This document shows, piece after piece, positions 52,486 to 61,169 of a DNA stretch of 64,000 bases. The translations under genes were made by a program, and so were the position numbers. The notes under the pieces are model-generated. The model was given only the letters and a program-made list of their open reading frames with translations, had not been told where the DNA came from and did no database searches. Location: NCBI GenBank assembly GCA_039990395.1, contig JBDXFZ010000146.1:1054001-1118000 (forward strand), in the 5' to 3' direction. This DNA comes from CALINF01 sp039990395 (lineage in GTDB: Bacteria; Pseudomonadota; Gammaproteobacteria; Pseudomonadales; Halieaceae). Every line of letters begins with the position of its first letter. Position 1 is the stretch's first letter.

Positions 52486-52526
52486 TTTCTTGAGCAACCA
52501 AAATTAGCCCCGCCCAACTCGCAAAT

Positions 52527-52913
52527 CTACGACTCCTTGTCTTCCAGCTTGATAGACAGGCTATTGATGCAGTAACGCAATCCTGTAGGTGTTGGACCAT
52601 CCGGGAACACATGCCCCAAATGAGCGCCGCACTTCTTGCAGGTGACTTCAGTGCGAACCATCCCAAGCGAAACGTCACTGACTTCTTCTATCACATCGTC
52701 TTGTGCCGGCTGGAAAAAGCTAGGCCAGCCACAGCCCGCATCAAACTTGGTGTCTGAGAAGAACAGTGGCTCACCACAACAACGGCAATTGTAGACACCG
52801 TCGCGTTCACAGTCCCAATATTCCCCAGTAAACGCACGCTCAGTGCCCTTTTCCCGGCAAACATGGAATTCTTCGGGGGTCAGTTTGTCGCGCCAATGTT
52901 GATCATCTTTCAT
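52527..52913 (-). CDS. msrB: peptide-methionine (R)-S-oxide reductase MsrB
   Basis: A 128-residue enzyme that repairs methionine-R-sulfoxide in proteins. Two zinc CxxC pairs (Cys43/46 and Cys92/95) and the catalytic Cys115 in GLRYCINSLSI are present, with the resolving Cys61 in AGCGWPSFF. Length and order are standard for the bacterial zinc-binding MsrB. Converges on tRNA-Gly. Confidence 0.95.
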   Translation of the reverse strand: MKDDQHWRDKLTPEEFHVCREKGTERAFTGEYWDCERDGVYNCRCCGEPLFFSDTKFDAGCGWPSFFQPAQDDVIEEVSDVSLGMVRTEVTCKKCGAHLGHVFPDGPTPTGLRYCINSLSIKLEDKES

Positions 52914-53004
52914 CGATATACTCCTGTATCAATTGCCTTAAAGACTTTCAGACCTCTATCGTAAAGCACAGATCCGTTTTTATCTGCGCCAGAGCACTTA
53001 CTCA

Positions 53005-54174
53005 TCAAGTCGATTGGCCATCACCTACCCTGTAGAGAACCCTGTCATCATATCCTGTGGTGACGGTCTTGAGGCCAGACAGGTCATGATCTAGCGAGGG
53101 GTCGTTGGTATCCACTAACAGTGGTCGGCCATTCAATGCTGCAATCTTGCCTTTAGTCGCAACGATTGTAATATTTTCAATACCCACCCTTCGGATTACC
53201 GCGGGGCTGAACTGCTGATTTCCCCGACCAAAAACATGGCCCTGGCCACCAATCGCCGTAACGATAATTTCGCATCCATTGGGTGCTTCATCCACAATAG
53301 CCAAGAGCTGCTGCTCATCGACATCGCTTGCCAGCAGCGTGCCATCACGAATAACGTCCACGCCCAGCAGCGTATTGGCAAGATTCAGGTTTTCCATAAT
53401 CGCCGCAGTGGTAGAACCCGGCCCCATAAAATAGGTTACTGCCGGATTCAGGGTTTCACTCAACCACTCCGCAATGTCCGCAGCGACCAGTTCGTGGCTT
53501 TCGCGCCCCCCAATTTTGGTCTGCTGCAGGTAGTGACCTTCAGTGGGCACTAGCATCTCGCCATAAAAGCGAGCTCGCACTACGTCGTGGCGAAACGCAT
53601 CTTCATCTATGTCGCGTACCTCACGTAACTGCAGACCCACCAAGCCACCTTTCGCCAAGCGCTCCAGTAACTCTCCCGCTGCTTCTGGAGACACTGCGAA
53701 CACACCTGAATGCATCTTCACACCAGCCGGAATACCCAGCACCGGGAGCGTATCGCCCACAACATCATAAACATCTCGGGCGGTGCCATCTCCTCCGGCA
53801 AACACCAATATGTCGATGTCGGCCGCCACCAACCCAGCCACCGCAGCACGCGTATCCTCCGAAGAGGTTAGTTTCTCCTGTGTCGGGCTACCCAATATGT
53901 TTGCGGACACATCCAAATCTCTCACTACAGACTCACCCATGCTTCCACACCAGGTGCTGAATCTGACCCCTTCCAATGAGACGAGATTTTCCAAGGCGCG
54001 CTTCACGCGCTGCTGCGACCGAGCGCGCTGCTCTTGCGACAAATCCTTAATGCGCGAGCGTAACTCTTCGCCGTCGCTACCCTTCATTGCCAGTGAACCG
54101 CCAAGGCCCGCGAGCGGATTGACTACCAGGCCTACGTGCAAACAGGCAAGCTTTGAATCTTCAGTCGATGGCAT
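53005..54174 (-). CDS. ATP-NAD kinase family protein
   Basis: A 389-residue protein of the ATP-NAD kinase (diacylglycerol-kinase-like) superfamily. The GGDGTARDV motif near residue 130 binds the phosphate donor, and GVKMHSGVFA resembles the NAD-kinase GV...H element. It is longer than NadK (about 290 residues) and lacks its C-terminal half, so the substrate is probably different. The start overlaps pdxB by 14 bases. A separate nadK must exist elsewhere. Pseudomonas has the same conserved protein of unknown substrate. Confidence 0.82.
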   Translation of the reverse strand: MPSTEDSKLACLHVGLVVNPLAGLGGSLAMKGSDGEELRSRIKDLSQEQRARSQQRVKRALENLVSLEGVRFSTWCGSMGESVVRDLDVSANILGSPTQEKLTSSEDTRAAVAGLVAADIDILVFAGGDGTARDVYDVVGDTLPVLGIPAGVKMHSGVFAVSPEAAGELLERLAKGGLVGLQLREVRDIDEDAFRHDVVRARFYGEMLVPTEGHYLQQTKIGGRESHELVAADIAEWLSETLNPAVTYFMGPGSTTAAIMENLNLANTLLGVDVIRDGTLLASDVDEQQLLAIVDEAPNGCEIIVTAIGGQGHVFGRGNQQFSPAVIRRVGIENITIVATKGKIAALNGRPLLVDTNDPSLDHDLSGLKTVTTGYDDRVLYRVGDGQST

Positions 54175-55312
54175 GACAGCCCAATGCTTCTACAATAGAC
54201 TTTTGATCTTTAGACAGGCCCCGCGTGTGCACGGCATTGCCCTTCAGCTCACGTCGCACCGGATAGTGCTTGCGTAGCCTGTCGAAACCAGCGGCCGCCG
54301 CTCCGGACTCGCAACACAGGAGCTCACGCAGGCGTCGATCATCTTCAGCTACCTGGTACCGTGATGTCAGCAACGAGCGCAAGCATGGAGCGACACCCTG
54401 CCCTACATTGAGTTCGATCGCAGGTGCTGGCTCCGGCGGAATAGCCAGGTGAACTTGGCCCGCCAACTGGTCTAAATCCAGCGCGCTAGCAAGCGCGCTC
54501 GCGAGCATGGCGGTTCCCAAGTATTTACCATCAGTACTGTAGCCCGCAATGTGCGCGCTGCCAAAGCGCACAAGGTTCAGCAGCTCCACTGGCACAGCGG
54601 GCTCGTCCTCCCATACATCCAGCACACACGCTGGCGAGCCGGGTGACTGCAGTCGCTGAGTCAATGCTGCCTGATCAACAACCTCCCCTCGACTGGCATT
54701 GATTAATAGCTGTGACTCGTTAAGAGATGCCAAGCGTGACTCATCTAGAAGGTGATAACTGGGCCAGGGTGCAGCGCGGGTTAACTCAGGGTGCAGAGAC
54801 ACCACATCGCAGGCCAACACCTCATTGAGCGTCGCAGAACCATTTGGTTGTGGATCCAGCCAGGGGTCGTAAACTTTCCACGCAATGCCAAGGTGCGTCA
54901 GTGCGACCCCCAATGCTGTGCCAACATTGCCACAACCAACAATACCTACAGAGCCACCCTCAAGCAGCTTCTCGAGAAATCCGTCAACGCATGCCACAGC
55001 GCACAGTACATACTCTACAACCGAGTTGGCGTTAGCTCCCGGGGCATGCGCAAACGCTATACCTGCAGAGCTCAGCCAGCCTCGATCTATATGGTCAAAA
55101 CCACTGGTTGCCGTACCCACGAAACGAACCGGCGTGCCATCCAATAGCGATTGGTCGACCCGCGTCACCGACCGCACCAGCAACACATCTGCGTCTCGCA
55201 AATTGTCACGCGTAATCGCGCGGCCCTCAAAGCGGCGCACCTCGCCCACACCAGCGAACACCTCTTCCACTGCGGGGATATTGGCATCAGCGGCGACAAC
55301 CAGGCCACTCAT
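54161..55312 (-). CDS. pdxB: 4-phosphoerythronate dehydrogenase
   Basis: PdxB oxidises 4-phosphoerythronate in the DXP-dependent pyridoxal phosphate pathway. The 383-residue protein has the D-2-hydroxyacid dehydrogenase fold. VGIVGCGNVGTALG (about 117-130) binds NAD, TSGFDHID and PGANANSVVEYVL are conserved in PdxB, and a C-terminal dimerisation domain of about 100 residues is present. It starts inside the xni stop codon (4-base overlap). Part of a long leftward run of overlapping genes. Confidence 0.94.
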   Translation of the reverse strand: MSGLVVAADANIPAVEEVFAGVGEVRRFEGRAITRDNLRDADVLLVRSVTRVDQSLLDGTPVRFVGTATSGFDHIDRGWLSSAGIAFAHAPGANANSVVEYVLCAVACVDGFLEKLLEGGSVGIVGCGNVGTALGVALTHLGIAWKVYDPWLDPQPNGSATLNEVLACDVVSLHPELTRAAPWPSYHLLDESRLASLNESQLLINASRGEVVDQAALTQRLQSPGSPACVLDVWEDEPAVPVELLNLVRFGSAHIAGYSTDGKYLGTAMLASALASALDLDQLAGQVHLAIPPEPAPAIELNVGQGVAPCLRSLLTSRYQVAEDDRRLRELLCCESGAAAAGFDRLRKHYPVRRELKGNAVHTRGLSKDQKSIVEALGCHAID

Positions 55313-56217
55313 GCGGCCACTTCCTGCGCTAGTCGCTCACTTCTACGCACCAGCGAAGAGGGTAAGCCGAGGTCTCTGAGTCGGTCTGTAAATGCACCTA
55401 ATCGCGCGGTATCCGGCGCATAGGCAGGCAACGCTTCCACACCGGGTATCTCGGTTTCTAGCTGCGTGAGTTGCACGGCGACCTCAACCTGCCCCCAATG
55501 CGCTTGCAATGCAGCCTGCGCTCGCGCGGCGCCGCGGATTGGCAATGCACTTACCTCGTCTATTCGACTTGCCAGCGAATCCAGATCACCAAAAGCCTGC
55601 AACAACGCCGCCGCTGTTTTAGCCCCTACACCTGGCACGCCGGGAATATCATCTACCTTGTCGCCAACAAGTGCCTGGTACTGCGCAAACTGTGCCGGCG
55701 TAACACCAAATCGTGCGCTGAACGCCTCTGCATCGAGCTGCACATCAGCGGCAAAATCCCACCAGTTATCGTGTGACTGAACCAGTAGTAGCCCCAGATC
55801 TTTGTCTCGCGTGATCACGGTTACCGCCACGCCTTCGTTGGCACAGATTCGCGCAATACTGGCAAGATAGTCATCGGCCTCATAATACGGCCCTCCATAA
55901 CACGGGATTTCCAGTGCCTCGGTCAGCGCTCGGCAGGCCTGCAATTGAAACTCCAACTCGGGATCGGGCAATGCCCTACTCGATTTATAACTGGCAAGAA
56001 TTTCATTACGAAAACAGGTGCCGAGACTCTCATCAAATGCCGCTGCGACATAAGGACTGGCACCGGTTGAGCCAATAAAGTCCAATAGAAATCCAGCGTA
56101 CCCATACACCGCGTTCAGGGGCATCCCATCCTTGGTGTGCCAGCGATCCGGCAGTGAAAAATAGGCGCGGAAAATATAAATCGATGCGTCAATTAACCAG
56201 GCTCTGGATTGCGTCAT
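55309..56217 (-). CDS. xni: 5'-3' exonuclease / flap endonuclease (Xni-like)
   Basis: A 302-residue protein of the DNA polymerase I N-terminal exonuclease family, acting alone (ExoIX/Xni type). Metal-binding acidics are seen in WLIDASIYIFRAYF, AAFDESLGTCFR, YEADDYLASIARI, VITRDKDLGLLL and GDKVDDIPGVPGVGAKTA (helix-hairpin-helix). At 302 residues it is longer than E. coli Xni (251). The ATG at 56217 has GAGGG seven bases upstream; the open frame reaches 56253. Confidence 0.88.
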   Translation of the reverse strand: MTQSRAWLIDASIYIFRAYFSLPDRWHTKDGMPLNAVYGYAGFLLDFIGSTGASPYVAAAFDESLGTCFRNEILASYKSSRALPDPELEFQLQACRALTEALEIPCYGGPYYEADDYLASIARICANEGVAVTVITRDKDLGLLLVQSHDNWWDFAADVQLDAEAFSARFGVTPAQFAQYQALVGDKVDDIPGVPGVGAKTAAALLQAFGDLDSLASRIDEVSALPIRGAARAQAALQAHWGQVEVAVQLTQLETEIPGVEALPAYAPDTARLGAFTDRLRDLGLPSSLVRRSERLAQEVAA

Positions 56218-56227
56218 CGTGGCACCC

Positions 56228-56851
56228 TCAGACAACAAGCTGATCGGCGTCAAACATCAGCGAGGGGAACGGCACGTCATTGCCATACACATTGCTCAAT
56301 GCGGCAAAAAACATCCCGGCCCTGTCCGGCAGTCCTGCAAATTGCCAGCGGATGGCTTGCTCAACGATACGCCTGTTAAACGCGCCTGTATCGGGCACTT
56401 CTCCGTTGTCTTGAAAATTATCGATGCTGGGGCGAAACGGGTAGTCGCAAGCGCGTGAGAAAATCCATTCCAGCGCCTGCGGCTTGCACTCAGCCGCCTC
56501 GAAGTCTGCCTGTTCTTTGGCACTGCGCCCTTCAGGGGCATACCAGTAACCAAAGTCTGCTTGCAATCGCCGTTCACGACCCGCTATGCACCAGTGTGCT
56601 GATTCATGCAGGGCACTGGCGAAAAAGTCTTCACGATAGAACAACTGATGTGGTAGTTGCGCACCAGCAGAAGGCTGGTAATAGGGTTCACTGGCCCCGC
56701 CACACAGGCGGGTATTCCAACGATCTTCAAAGCACTGTGCAAACGCCTCTTCCAATACCGTGGCGTGGTGTGGCGCACTAGACGAAGCTGAGATTGTCTG
56801 GCGCAGAACAGAACCAGACTGTTCAGTTTTCAAGACTTTTCTGAACGACAT
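56228..56851 (-). CDS. epmC: elongation factor P hydroxylase EpmC
   Basis: EpmC (YfcM) hydroxylates the lysyl-lysine of elongation factor P. The 207-residue protein has the metal motif HESAHWCIAG (HExxH-like), DFGYWYAPEGRSAKEQADFE and KPQALEWIFSRACDYPF, matching E. coli YfcM. The start is uncertain. I use the ATG at 56851, which lies 29 bases inside tusA; another ATG at 56878 is in frame, and the first 25 residues have no counterpart in E. coli. epmA and epmB are not in the window. Confidence 0.88.
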   Translation of the reverse strand: MSFRKVLKTEQSGSVLRQTISASSSAPHHATVLEEAFAQCFEDRWNTRLCGGASEPYYQPSAGAQLPHQLFYREDFFASALHESAHWCIAGRERRLQADFGYWYAPEGRSAKEQADFEAAECKPQALEWIFSRACDYPFRPSIDNFQDNGEVPDTGAFNRRIVEQAIRWQFAGLPDRAGMFFAALSNVYGNDVPFPSLMFDADQLVV

Positions 56852-57071
56852 AGATAAAAGTGTCCTCACGGACCTCATGAGATAACAGCGAATGACCCAG
56901 AAATGTGCAGAACTTGGGCACGTCTCGCTCGGTACTTGGGTCTGTCGCCACTACCTGTACAACCGCACCGGCCGACATATCGTTGATCATGTTATGCAAC
57001 ATCATAACCGGCTCCGGGCAATAAAGACCCTTCACATCCAGGTAGTGATCTGCCTTAATCGTCTTGCTCAC
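56823..57071 (-). CDS. tusA: sulfur carrier protein TusA
   Basis: TusA takes persulfide sulfur from IscS and passes it to TusD for MnmA-dependent 2-thiouridine synthesis. The 82-residue protein has the catalytic cysteine in GLYCPEPVMMLH (Cys18) and the LLSHEVREDTFIYVVQK end. I chose the GTG at 57071: GGAGG lies seven bases upstream and the length fits TusA (E. coli 81). The open frame to 57248 overlaps yheU and is spurious. mnmA lies at 11.3 kb in this window. Confidence 0.93.
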   Translation of the reverse strand: MSKTIKADHYLDVKGLYCPEPVMMLHNMINDMSAGAVVQVVATDPSTERDVPKFCTFLGHSLLSHEVREDTFIYVVQKSLEN

Positions 57072-57318
57072 CAGCGGCCTCCCGCAGTAGCACAAGAGCC
57101 TCGTCCTGTGGGAGGAGATCCCACTGCTCACTGGCTGCGTCGTACAGGAGTTTGATATCGCCCAGCAACAGCTGCCTATGCAAGGCATCGACCTTCTCTT
57201 GCAGGCTGGTCTCGTTTTCGCCGTAGTCGGTGCCATCCCGGCTGGCAAATTCCTCTAGCAACGCCTGCAGCACATCAGTCTGCAGACGCGCAGGCGGTAT
57301 CTCGAGGAAGTCTGCCAA
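57055..57318 (-). CDS. YheU family protein (UPF0270)
   Basis: An 87-residue acidic protein similar to E. coli YheU (72 residues). The shared core is LLEEFASRDGTDYGENETSLQEKVDALHRQLLLGDI. Function unknown. Its stop overlaps the tusA start by 17 bases, and its start lies six bases after the methyltransferase gene stop, so it is part of the same operon. Confidence 0.85.
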   Translation of the reverse strand: MADFLEIPPARLQTDVLQALLEEFASRDGTDYGENETSLQEKVDALHRQLLLGDIKLLYDAASEQWDLLPQDEALVLLREAAGEQDD

Positions 57319-57324
57319 GCTGGA

Positions 57325-58116
57325 CTACTGCTTGATGAACTTCAATGTCATACGATCGCTTTCGCCTATCGCTACATATTTGTCACGATCTACATCATCC
57401 AGGGCTAAGCGTGGAGGCAGAGTCCATACGCCTCTCTCATGATCAGCGGTGTCCTTGGAGTTTGCGTTGATCTCGGACGTAGCATCCAGCTTGAATCCGG
57501 CCGACTCTATCAGCTTGACAACTTCCGCCTGAGCGACGTAACCCTTTTTCTTACTCTCTTCCAGACTCATGCCAGGCTTGCCGCGGTGTTGCACCACTCC
57601 GAATGTTCCGCCATTTTTCAATGCAGCATGCACAGCCGACAATGTGTCGTTCAGAGCGTCTGAGCGAAGCCAGCTGTGTACATTGCGAAATGCCACGACC
57701 AAGTCCGCTGATCCAGGTGGTGCGATAGCCAGCAATGAAGGAGGCTGTAACTGAGTGATCACCACATCGGAATAGCTGTCGGTGTCAGCGGCCATTTTCT
57801 GTAGATACTTACCCAGTGAATTTCGACCATAACTACCCGGTGCATTCAATCCGTGCTGCGCCGCATAGTAAGTACCGTTGCCCTTCATCAGTGGTGCAAG
57901 TATCTCTGTGTACCAGCCACCACCGGGGGATACTTCTACGACCGTCATTCCGCTTTTCAGGCCGAAGAACTCGAGAGTCTCGCGAGGGTGTCTGGCGCTG
58001 TCGCGAGCTTTGTTCTGCTCCGCGCGCTGAGGGCCATTAAGTGCTGTATCCCAGTCAAATGCGGCATGTGCAGGCAGCATCACCAGGGCCAGAGTCAGTG
58101 CTAAAAGTGCTCTCAT
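57325..58116 (-). CDS. secreted SAM-dependent methyltransferase-like protein (COG4798 type)
   Basis: A 263-residue protein with a signal peptide (MRALLALTLALVMLPAHA) and a Rossmann methyltransferase domain. The AdoMet-binding motif is TVVEVSPGGGWYTEILAP (about 60-75). The later segments VVAFRNVHSWLR and GGTFGVVQHR are typical. AdoMet is not found in the periplasm, so a secreted methyltransferase is a puzzle; the domain may use another ligand. The first gene of a seven-gene leftward operon that ends with msrB or the NAD-kinase-like gene. Confidence 0.82.
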   Translation of the reverse strand: MRALLALTLALVMLPAHAAFDWDTALNGPQRAEQNKARDSARHPRETLEFFGLKSGMTVVEVSPGGGWYTEILAPLMKGNGTYYAAQHGLNAPGSYGRNSLGKYLQKMAADTDSYSDVVITQLQPPSLLAIAPPGSADLVVAFRNVHSWLRSDALNDTLSAVHAALKNGGTFGVVQHRGKPGMSLEESKKKGYVAQAEVVKLIESAGFKLDATSEINANSKDTADHERGVWTLPPRLALDDVDRDKYVAIGESDRMTLKFIKQ

Positions 58117-58211
58117 GTATCTTCCTCTCTTTGATTTAGCTGAACTTTCTTCTGATTGACTACGCAGCGGGTTAATATACGGATTGTAACTATGAAAGTG
58201 GAGTGAATTCG

Positions 58212-58733
58212 GTGGAAACCTCGTACATCATTACGTTCATCGGCGACGATCGCCCGGGACTTGTCGAGATGCTCTCGCAAGTGGTTGAAAACAGCCGCGG
58301 TAACTGGCATGAGAGCCGTCTTTCACAACTTGGGGGCAAGTTTGCCGGGCTAATTTTGGTGTCGCTGCCCGACGCCAATGGTGAGCAACTGGAAAACGAC
58401 CTGAAAGCGTTGGCTGACACCGGCCTCAGTGTTCGGGTAACGCCTGCAGGTAGCTCTGTCCCTGTTCACAACGGGCAAGCTATCGTATTGCATGTGCTTG
58501 GGCCTGACCGGCTGGGGATTGTGCGCGAAATTTCGCGCGCACTGTCGCTACGCGCCATCAATGTCACCGAACTGGATTCTGAAGTCATCAGTGCAGCTAT
58601 GAGTGGCGAGGCGCTCTTCAAAGCCCGTATTGATGCGCAGGTCCCCTCTTCCGCTGATCTGGAGGATCTCTCTGAGACTCTGGAAGAAATCGCCAATCAA
58701 ATGACGCTGGATATCGACCTGGAGCGTGGCTAG
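58212..58733 (+). CDS. gcvR: glycine cleavage system regulator GcvR-like ACT protein
   Basis: A 173-residue protein made of two ACT domains (residues 1-85 and 92-170). E. coli GcvR binds GcvA to repress the glycine cleavage operon. The first domain reads YIITFIGDDRPGLVEMLSQVV and the second IVLHVLGPDRLGIVREISRAL, the paired (D/G)DRPGLV motifs of GcvR. The GTG at 58212 has GGAG eight bases upstream; another GTG at 58203 is less well spaced. Diverges from the methyltransferase operon. Confidence 0.88.
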   Translation: METSYIITFIGDDRPGLVEMLSQVVENSRGNWHESRLSQLGGKFAGLILVSLPDANGEQLENDLKALADTGLSVRVTPAGSSVPVHNGQAIVLHVLGPDRLGIVREISRALSLRAINVTELDSEVISAAMSGEALFKARIDAQVPSSADLEDLSETLEEIANQMTLDIDLERG

Positions 58734-58742
58734 AGCGCTCGC

Positions 58743-58991
58743 CTAGTCGCGATCACGCAATAACCAACGCAGCGAGAACCACACCGCTGCGACACCTGCT
58801 GCCAACACGATCACACTTAAGACACCTAATACCGTGGTGAGGAACAAGTCGATCATCTCCTCCATCGGTATGCCAAACTGGTCTACCGCAGACCAAACCA
58901 GAGTCCCGAGCGCGAGAACGCCTAAAAAGATGGTCCTACGGTACCGCTTGGCCGAGCGAGTTACAGGCCGTTTTTCCTTTTGAGTGCTCAG
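58743..58991 (-). CDS. small two-span membrane protein downstream of aroC, apparent CTG start
   Basis: An 82-residue protein that I do not recognise. A basic N-terminus (STQKEKRPVTRSAKRYRR) is followed by hydrophobic segments at about residues 22-40 and 50-75, and ends in RWLLRDRD. The likely start is a CTG at 58991: it overlaps the aroC TGA by four bases (CTGA) and has GGAG six bases upstream. The only conventional alternative, a TTG at 59033, lies deep in aroC and has no ribosome-binding site. Co-transcribed with prmB and aroC. Confidence 0.6.
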   Translation of the reverse strand: MSTQKEKRPVTRSAKRYRRTIFLGVLALGTLVWSAVDQFGIPMEEMIDLFLTTVLGVLSVIVLAAGVAAVWFSLRWLLRDRD

Positions 58992-60097
58992 GACTGCTCC
59001 GGCGCCGCAGCAGGGATTACTGGCGTAGCACAATCGACATCGGCGTTCTGTGCCCTATCGCGCAGCACATGATCCATCAGCACCAGTGCCAGCATTGCCT
59101 CAGCAATTGGCGTTGCCCTGATACCTACACAGGGGTCGTGCCGACCGTGGGTTGCCATCTCCATCGCATTACCCTCAACGTCTATAGTGGCTCCGGGCTG
59201 ACGAATACTGGATGTCGGCTTCAGTGCGATACTGACAGTGATGTCCTGACCAGAGGAAATACCCCCCAACACTCCACCTGCGTTGTTACTGGTAAAGCCC
59301 TCCGGGGTGAGTAGATCCCGATGTTCGCTGCCCTGCTGATCAATACTCGCAAAGCCAGCGCCGATCTCTACACCTTTGACTGCATTGATGCCCATCATAG
59401 CGCTGCCAATATCAGCATCCAGACGATCAAAGATAGGCTCGCCCAGTCCGGGCATAACACCAGACGCAACAACATTAATCCGAGCGCCCACGGAATCCCC
59501 GCGCTTATTAAGTGCCGCCATGTAGGTCTCAAGCTCCGACAGCTTGCTTTCATCGGGGCAGAAAAACGGGTTGGTTTCAACAAAATCCCAATCGAGAGCT
59601 TCCGCACAAATAGGGCCTAGCTGGGCCAGGTACCCTCGAATCGTAATGCCATATCGCTCAAGCAGGTATTTCTTGGCAATCGCACCGGCCGCAACACGCA
59701 TCGCAGTTTCTCGAGCTGAGGACCTCCCGCCACCGCGGTAGTCCCTGAAACCGTACTTCTGCGTATAGGTGTAATCTGCATGAGCCGGGCGAAACGTATC
59801 CTTGATCGCGGAATAATCCTTCGACTTTTGATCTTTGTTTTCTATCAGCAAGCCAATCGCCGTGCCGGTAGTTTTGCCCTCAAACACACCCGATAAAATA
59901 CGCACTTCGTCATCTTCCCTACGCTGGGTAGTAAAGCGCGACGTGCCGGGCTTGCGCCGATCGAGGTCCGGCTGCATATCTGACGCCTCAAGCGCTAGCC
60001 CCGGTGGACATCCATCGATAATGCAGCCCAGTGCAGGCCCGTGGCTTTCACCGAAGCTTGTAACGGTAAACAACTTACCAAAGGTATTGCCGGCCAT
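58988..60097 (-). CDS. aroC: chorismate synthase
   Basis: AroC makes chorismate from EPSP with reduced FMN. The 369-residue protein has GNTFGKLFTVTSFGESHG at its start, the RGGGRSSARETAMRVAAGAIAKK signature near residue 125, and RHDPCVGIRATPIAEAM near 335. The AAAPEQS tail is typical of the long gammaproteobacterial form. It follows prmB by 34 bases, as in other gammaproteobacteria, and its product feeds pabB in this window. Confidence 0.96.
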   Translation of the reverse strand: MAGNTFGKLFTVTSFGESHGPALGCIIDGCPPGLALEASDMQPDLDRRKPGTSRFTTQRREDDEVRILSGVFEGKTTGTAIGLLIENKDQKSKDYSAIKDTFRPAHADYTYTQKYGFRDYRGGGRSSARETAMRVAAGAIAKKYLLERYGITIRGYLAQLGPICAEALDWDFVETNPFFCPDESKLSELETYMAALNKRGDSVGARINVVASGVMPGLGEPIFDRLDADIGSAMMGINAVKGVEIGAGFASIDQQGSEHRDLLTPEGFTSNNAGGVLGGISSGQDITVSIALKPTSSIRQPGATIDVEGNAMEMATHGRHDPCVGIRATPIAEAMLALVLMDHVLRDRAQNADVDCATPVIPAAAPEQS

Positions 60098-60131
60098 GAT
60101 TCCCCCTTAAAAATCTCGCCGCATTATAAAG

Positions 60132-61058
60132 CTATTGGCGCAGGCTTGCGTCGAATTCTTTCAGTTGTGCTGCGGTCAGTACAAACACACCATGCCCGCC
60201 TTGCTCAAACTCCAGCCAGGTAAATGGCACATTGAGATACGCCGCATCCAGTGCCGCCTGACTATTACCGACTTCCACCACCAGCACGCCACTTTCGGTC
60301 AAATACTTATGGGCTTGGCGCAGAATACGGCGCGTCAGATCCAGTCCATCAGCGCCAGAACCCAACGCCAAATCCGGCTCATGGCCGAACTCGACAGGCA
60401 TTTCGGCAAGGTCATCTTTGTCGACGTAGGGCGGGTTACTCAGAATGATGTCGTAGCGGGCATTTGGCGATGCCGAGAGACCAGAGAACACATCGGACTG
60501 CAGCGCTGTGACCCGTTCTCGTAGCCCGAACCGTTCAATATTTTCATTCGCCAATGCCAGCGCAGCCGGGTCCAGATCTGCGCAATCGACGGTAAGCTGC
60601 GAATGATACACCGCAGAAGCGATGCCGATACAGCCGCCTCCGCAGCATAAATCGAGTAAGCGTCGTGGAGGCTCGCCTGTATACCAGGGGGCGAAGCCAT
60701 TGAGTATCAGCTCGGCGATAGGCGACCTGGGAATGATGGCACGCTCATCGCAAATAAACTCCAACCCGGCGAACCAAGCCTTACCCAACAGGTAGGGTAG
60801 CGGCACTCGCTCCTCTATACGTCTGGCTAACAGGTGCTGTAGCGACTCCCAGTGCGACTCACTGAAAGGCATCGAAAGCACCGTATCAGATGCTGTGGCG
60901 TCCAACCCGGCAACTGCGAGTACGAGATGAACCGCTTCATCCCACGCACTGTCTGTGCCGTGCCCAAAGAAAACACCACTGGCGGAGAGTCTATCTGCGC
61001 TGTAATGCAAAGCAGATTCGAGTGTATCTCCCAACTGATCATCTGGTTTGAAGCTCAT
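60132..61058 (-). CDS. prmB: 50S ribosomal protein uL3 glutamine methyltransferase
   Basis: PrmB methylates a glutamine of ribosomal protein uL3. The 308-residue protein (E. coli 310) has the N-terminal helical domain, the AdoMet motif LLDLCCGGGCIGIASA and the catalytic NPPYVD. The ATG at 61058 gives the family length; the open frame to 61118 is extra. NPPY followed by VDKDD and MPVEFGHEPDLALGSGADGLD distinguishes it from PrmC. Diverges from folE. Confidence 0.93.
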   Translation of the reverse strand: MSFKPDDQLGDTLESALHYSADRLSASGVFFGHGTDSAWDEAVHLVLAVAGLDATASDTVLSMPFSESHWESLQHLLARRIEERVPLPYLLGKAWFAGLEFICDERAIIPRSPIAELILNGFAPWYTGEPPRRLLDLCCGGGCIGIASAVYHSQLTVDCADLDPAALALANENIERFGLRERVTALQSDVFSGLSASPNARYDIILSNPPYVDKDDLAEMPVEFGHEPDLALGSGADGLDLTRRILRQAHKYLTESGVLVVEVGNSQAALDAAYLNVPFTWLEFEQGGHGVFVLTAAQLKEFDASLRQ

Positions 61059-61169
61059 GTGCGCAGTGTACCGCAATCTGACGCACTGTTTGCCTGCGTG
61101 TAGAGGGGTTGGTACCATCCCCAGCCCGGCAAGCCAGTTCCGGCATTACCGAATCGGAGAGCGATACAA

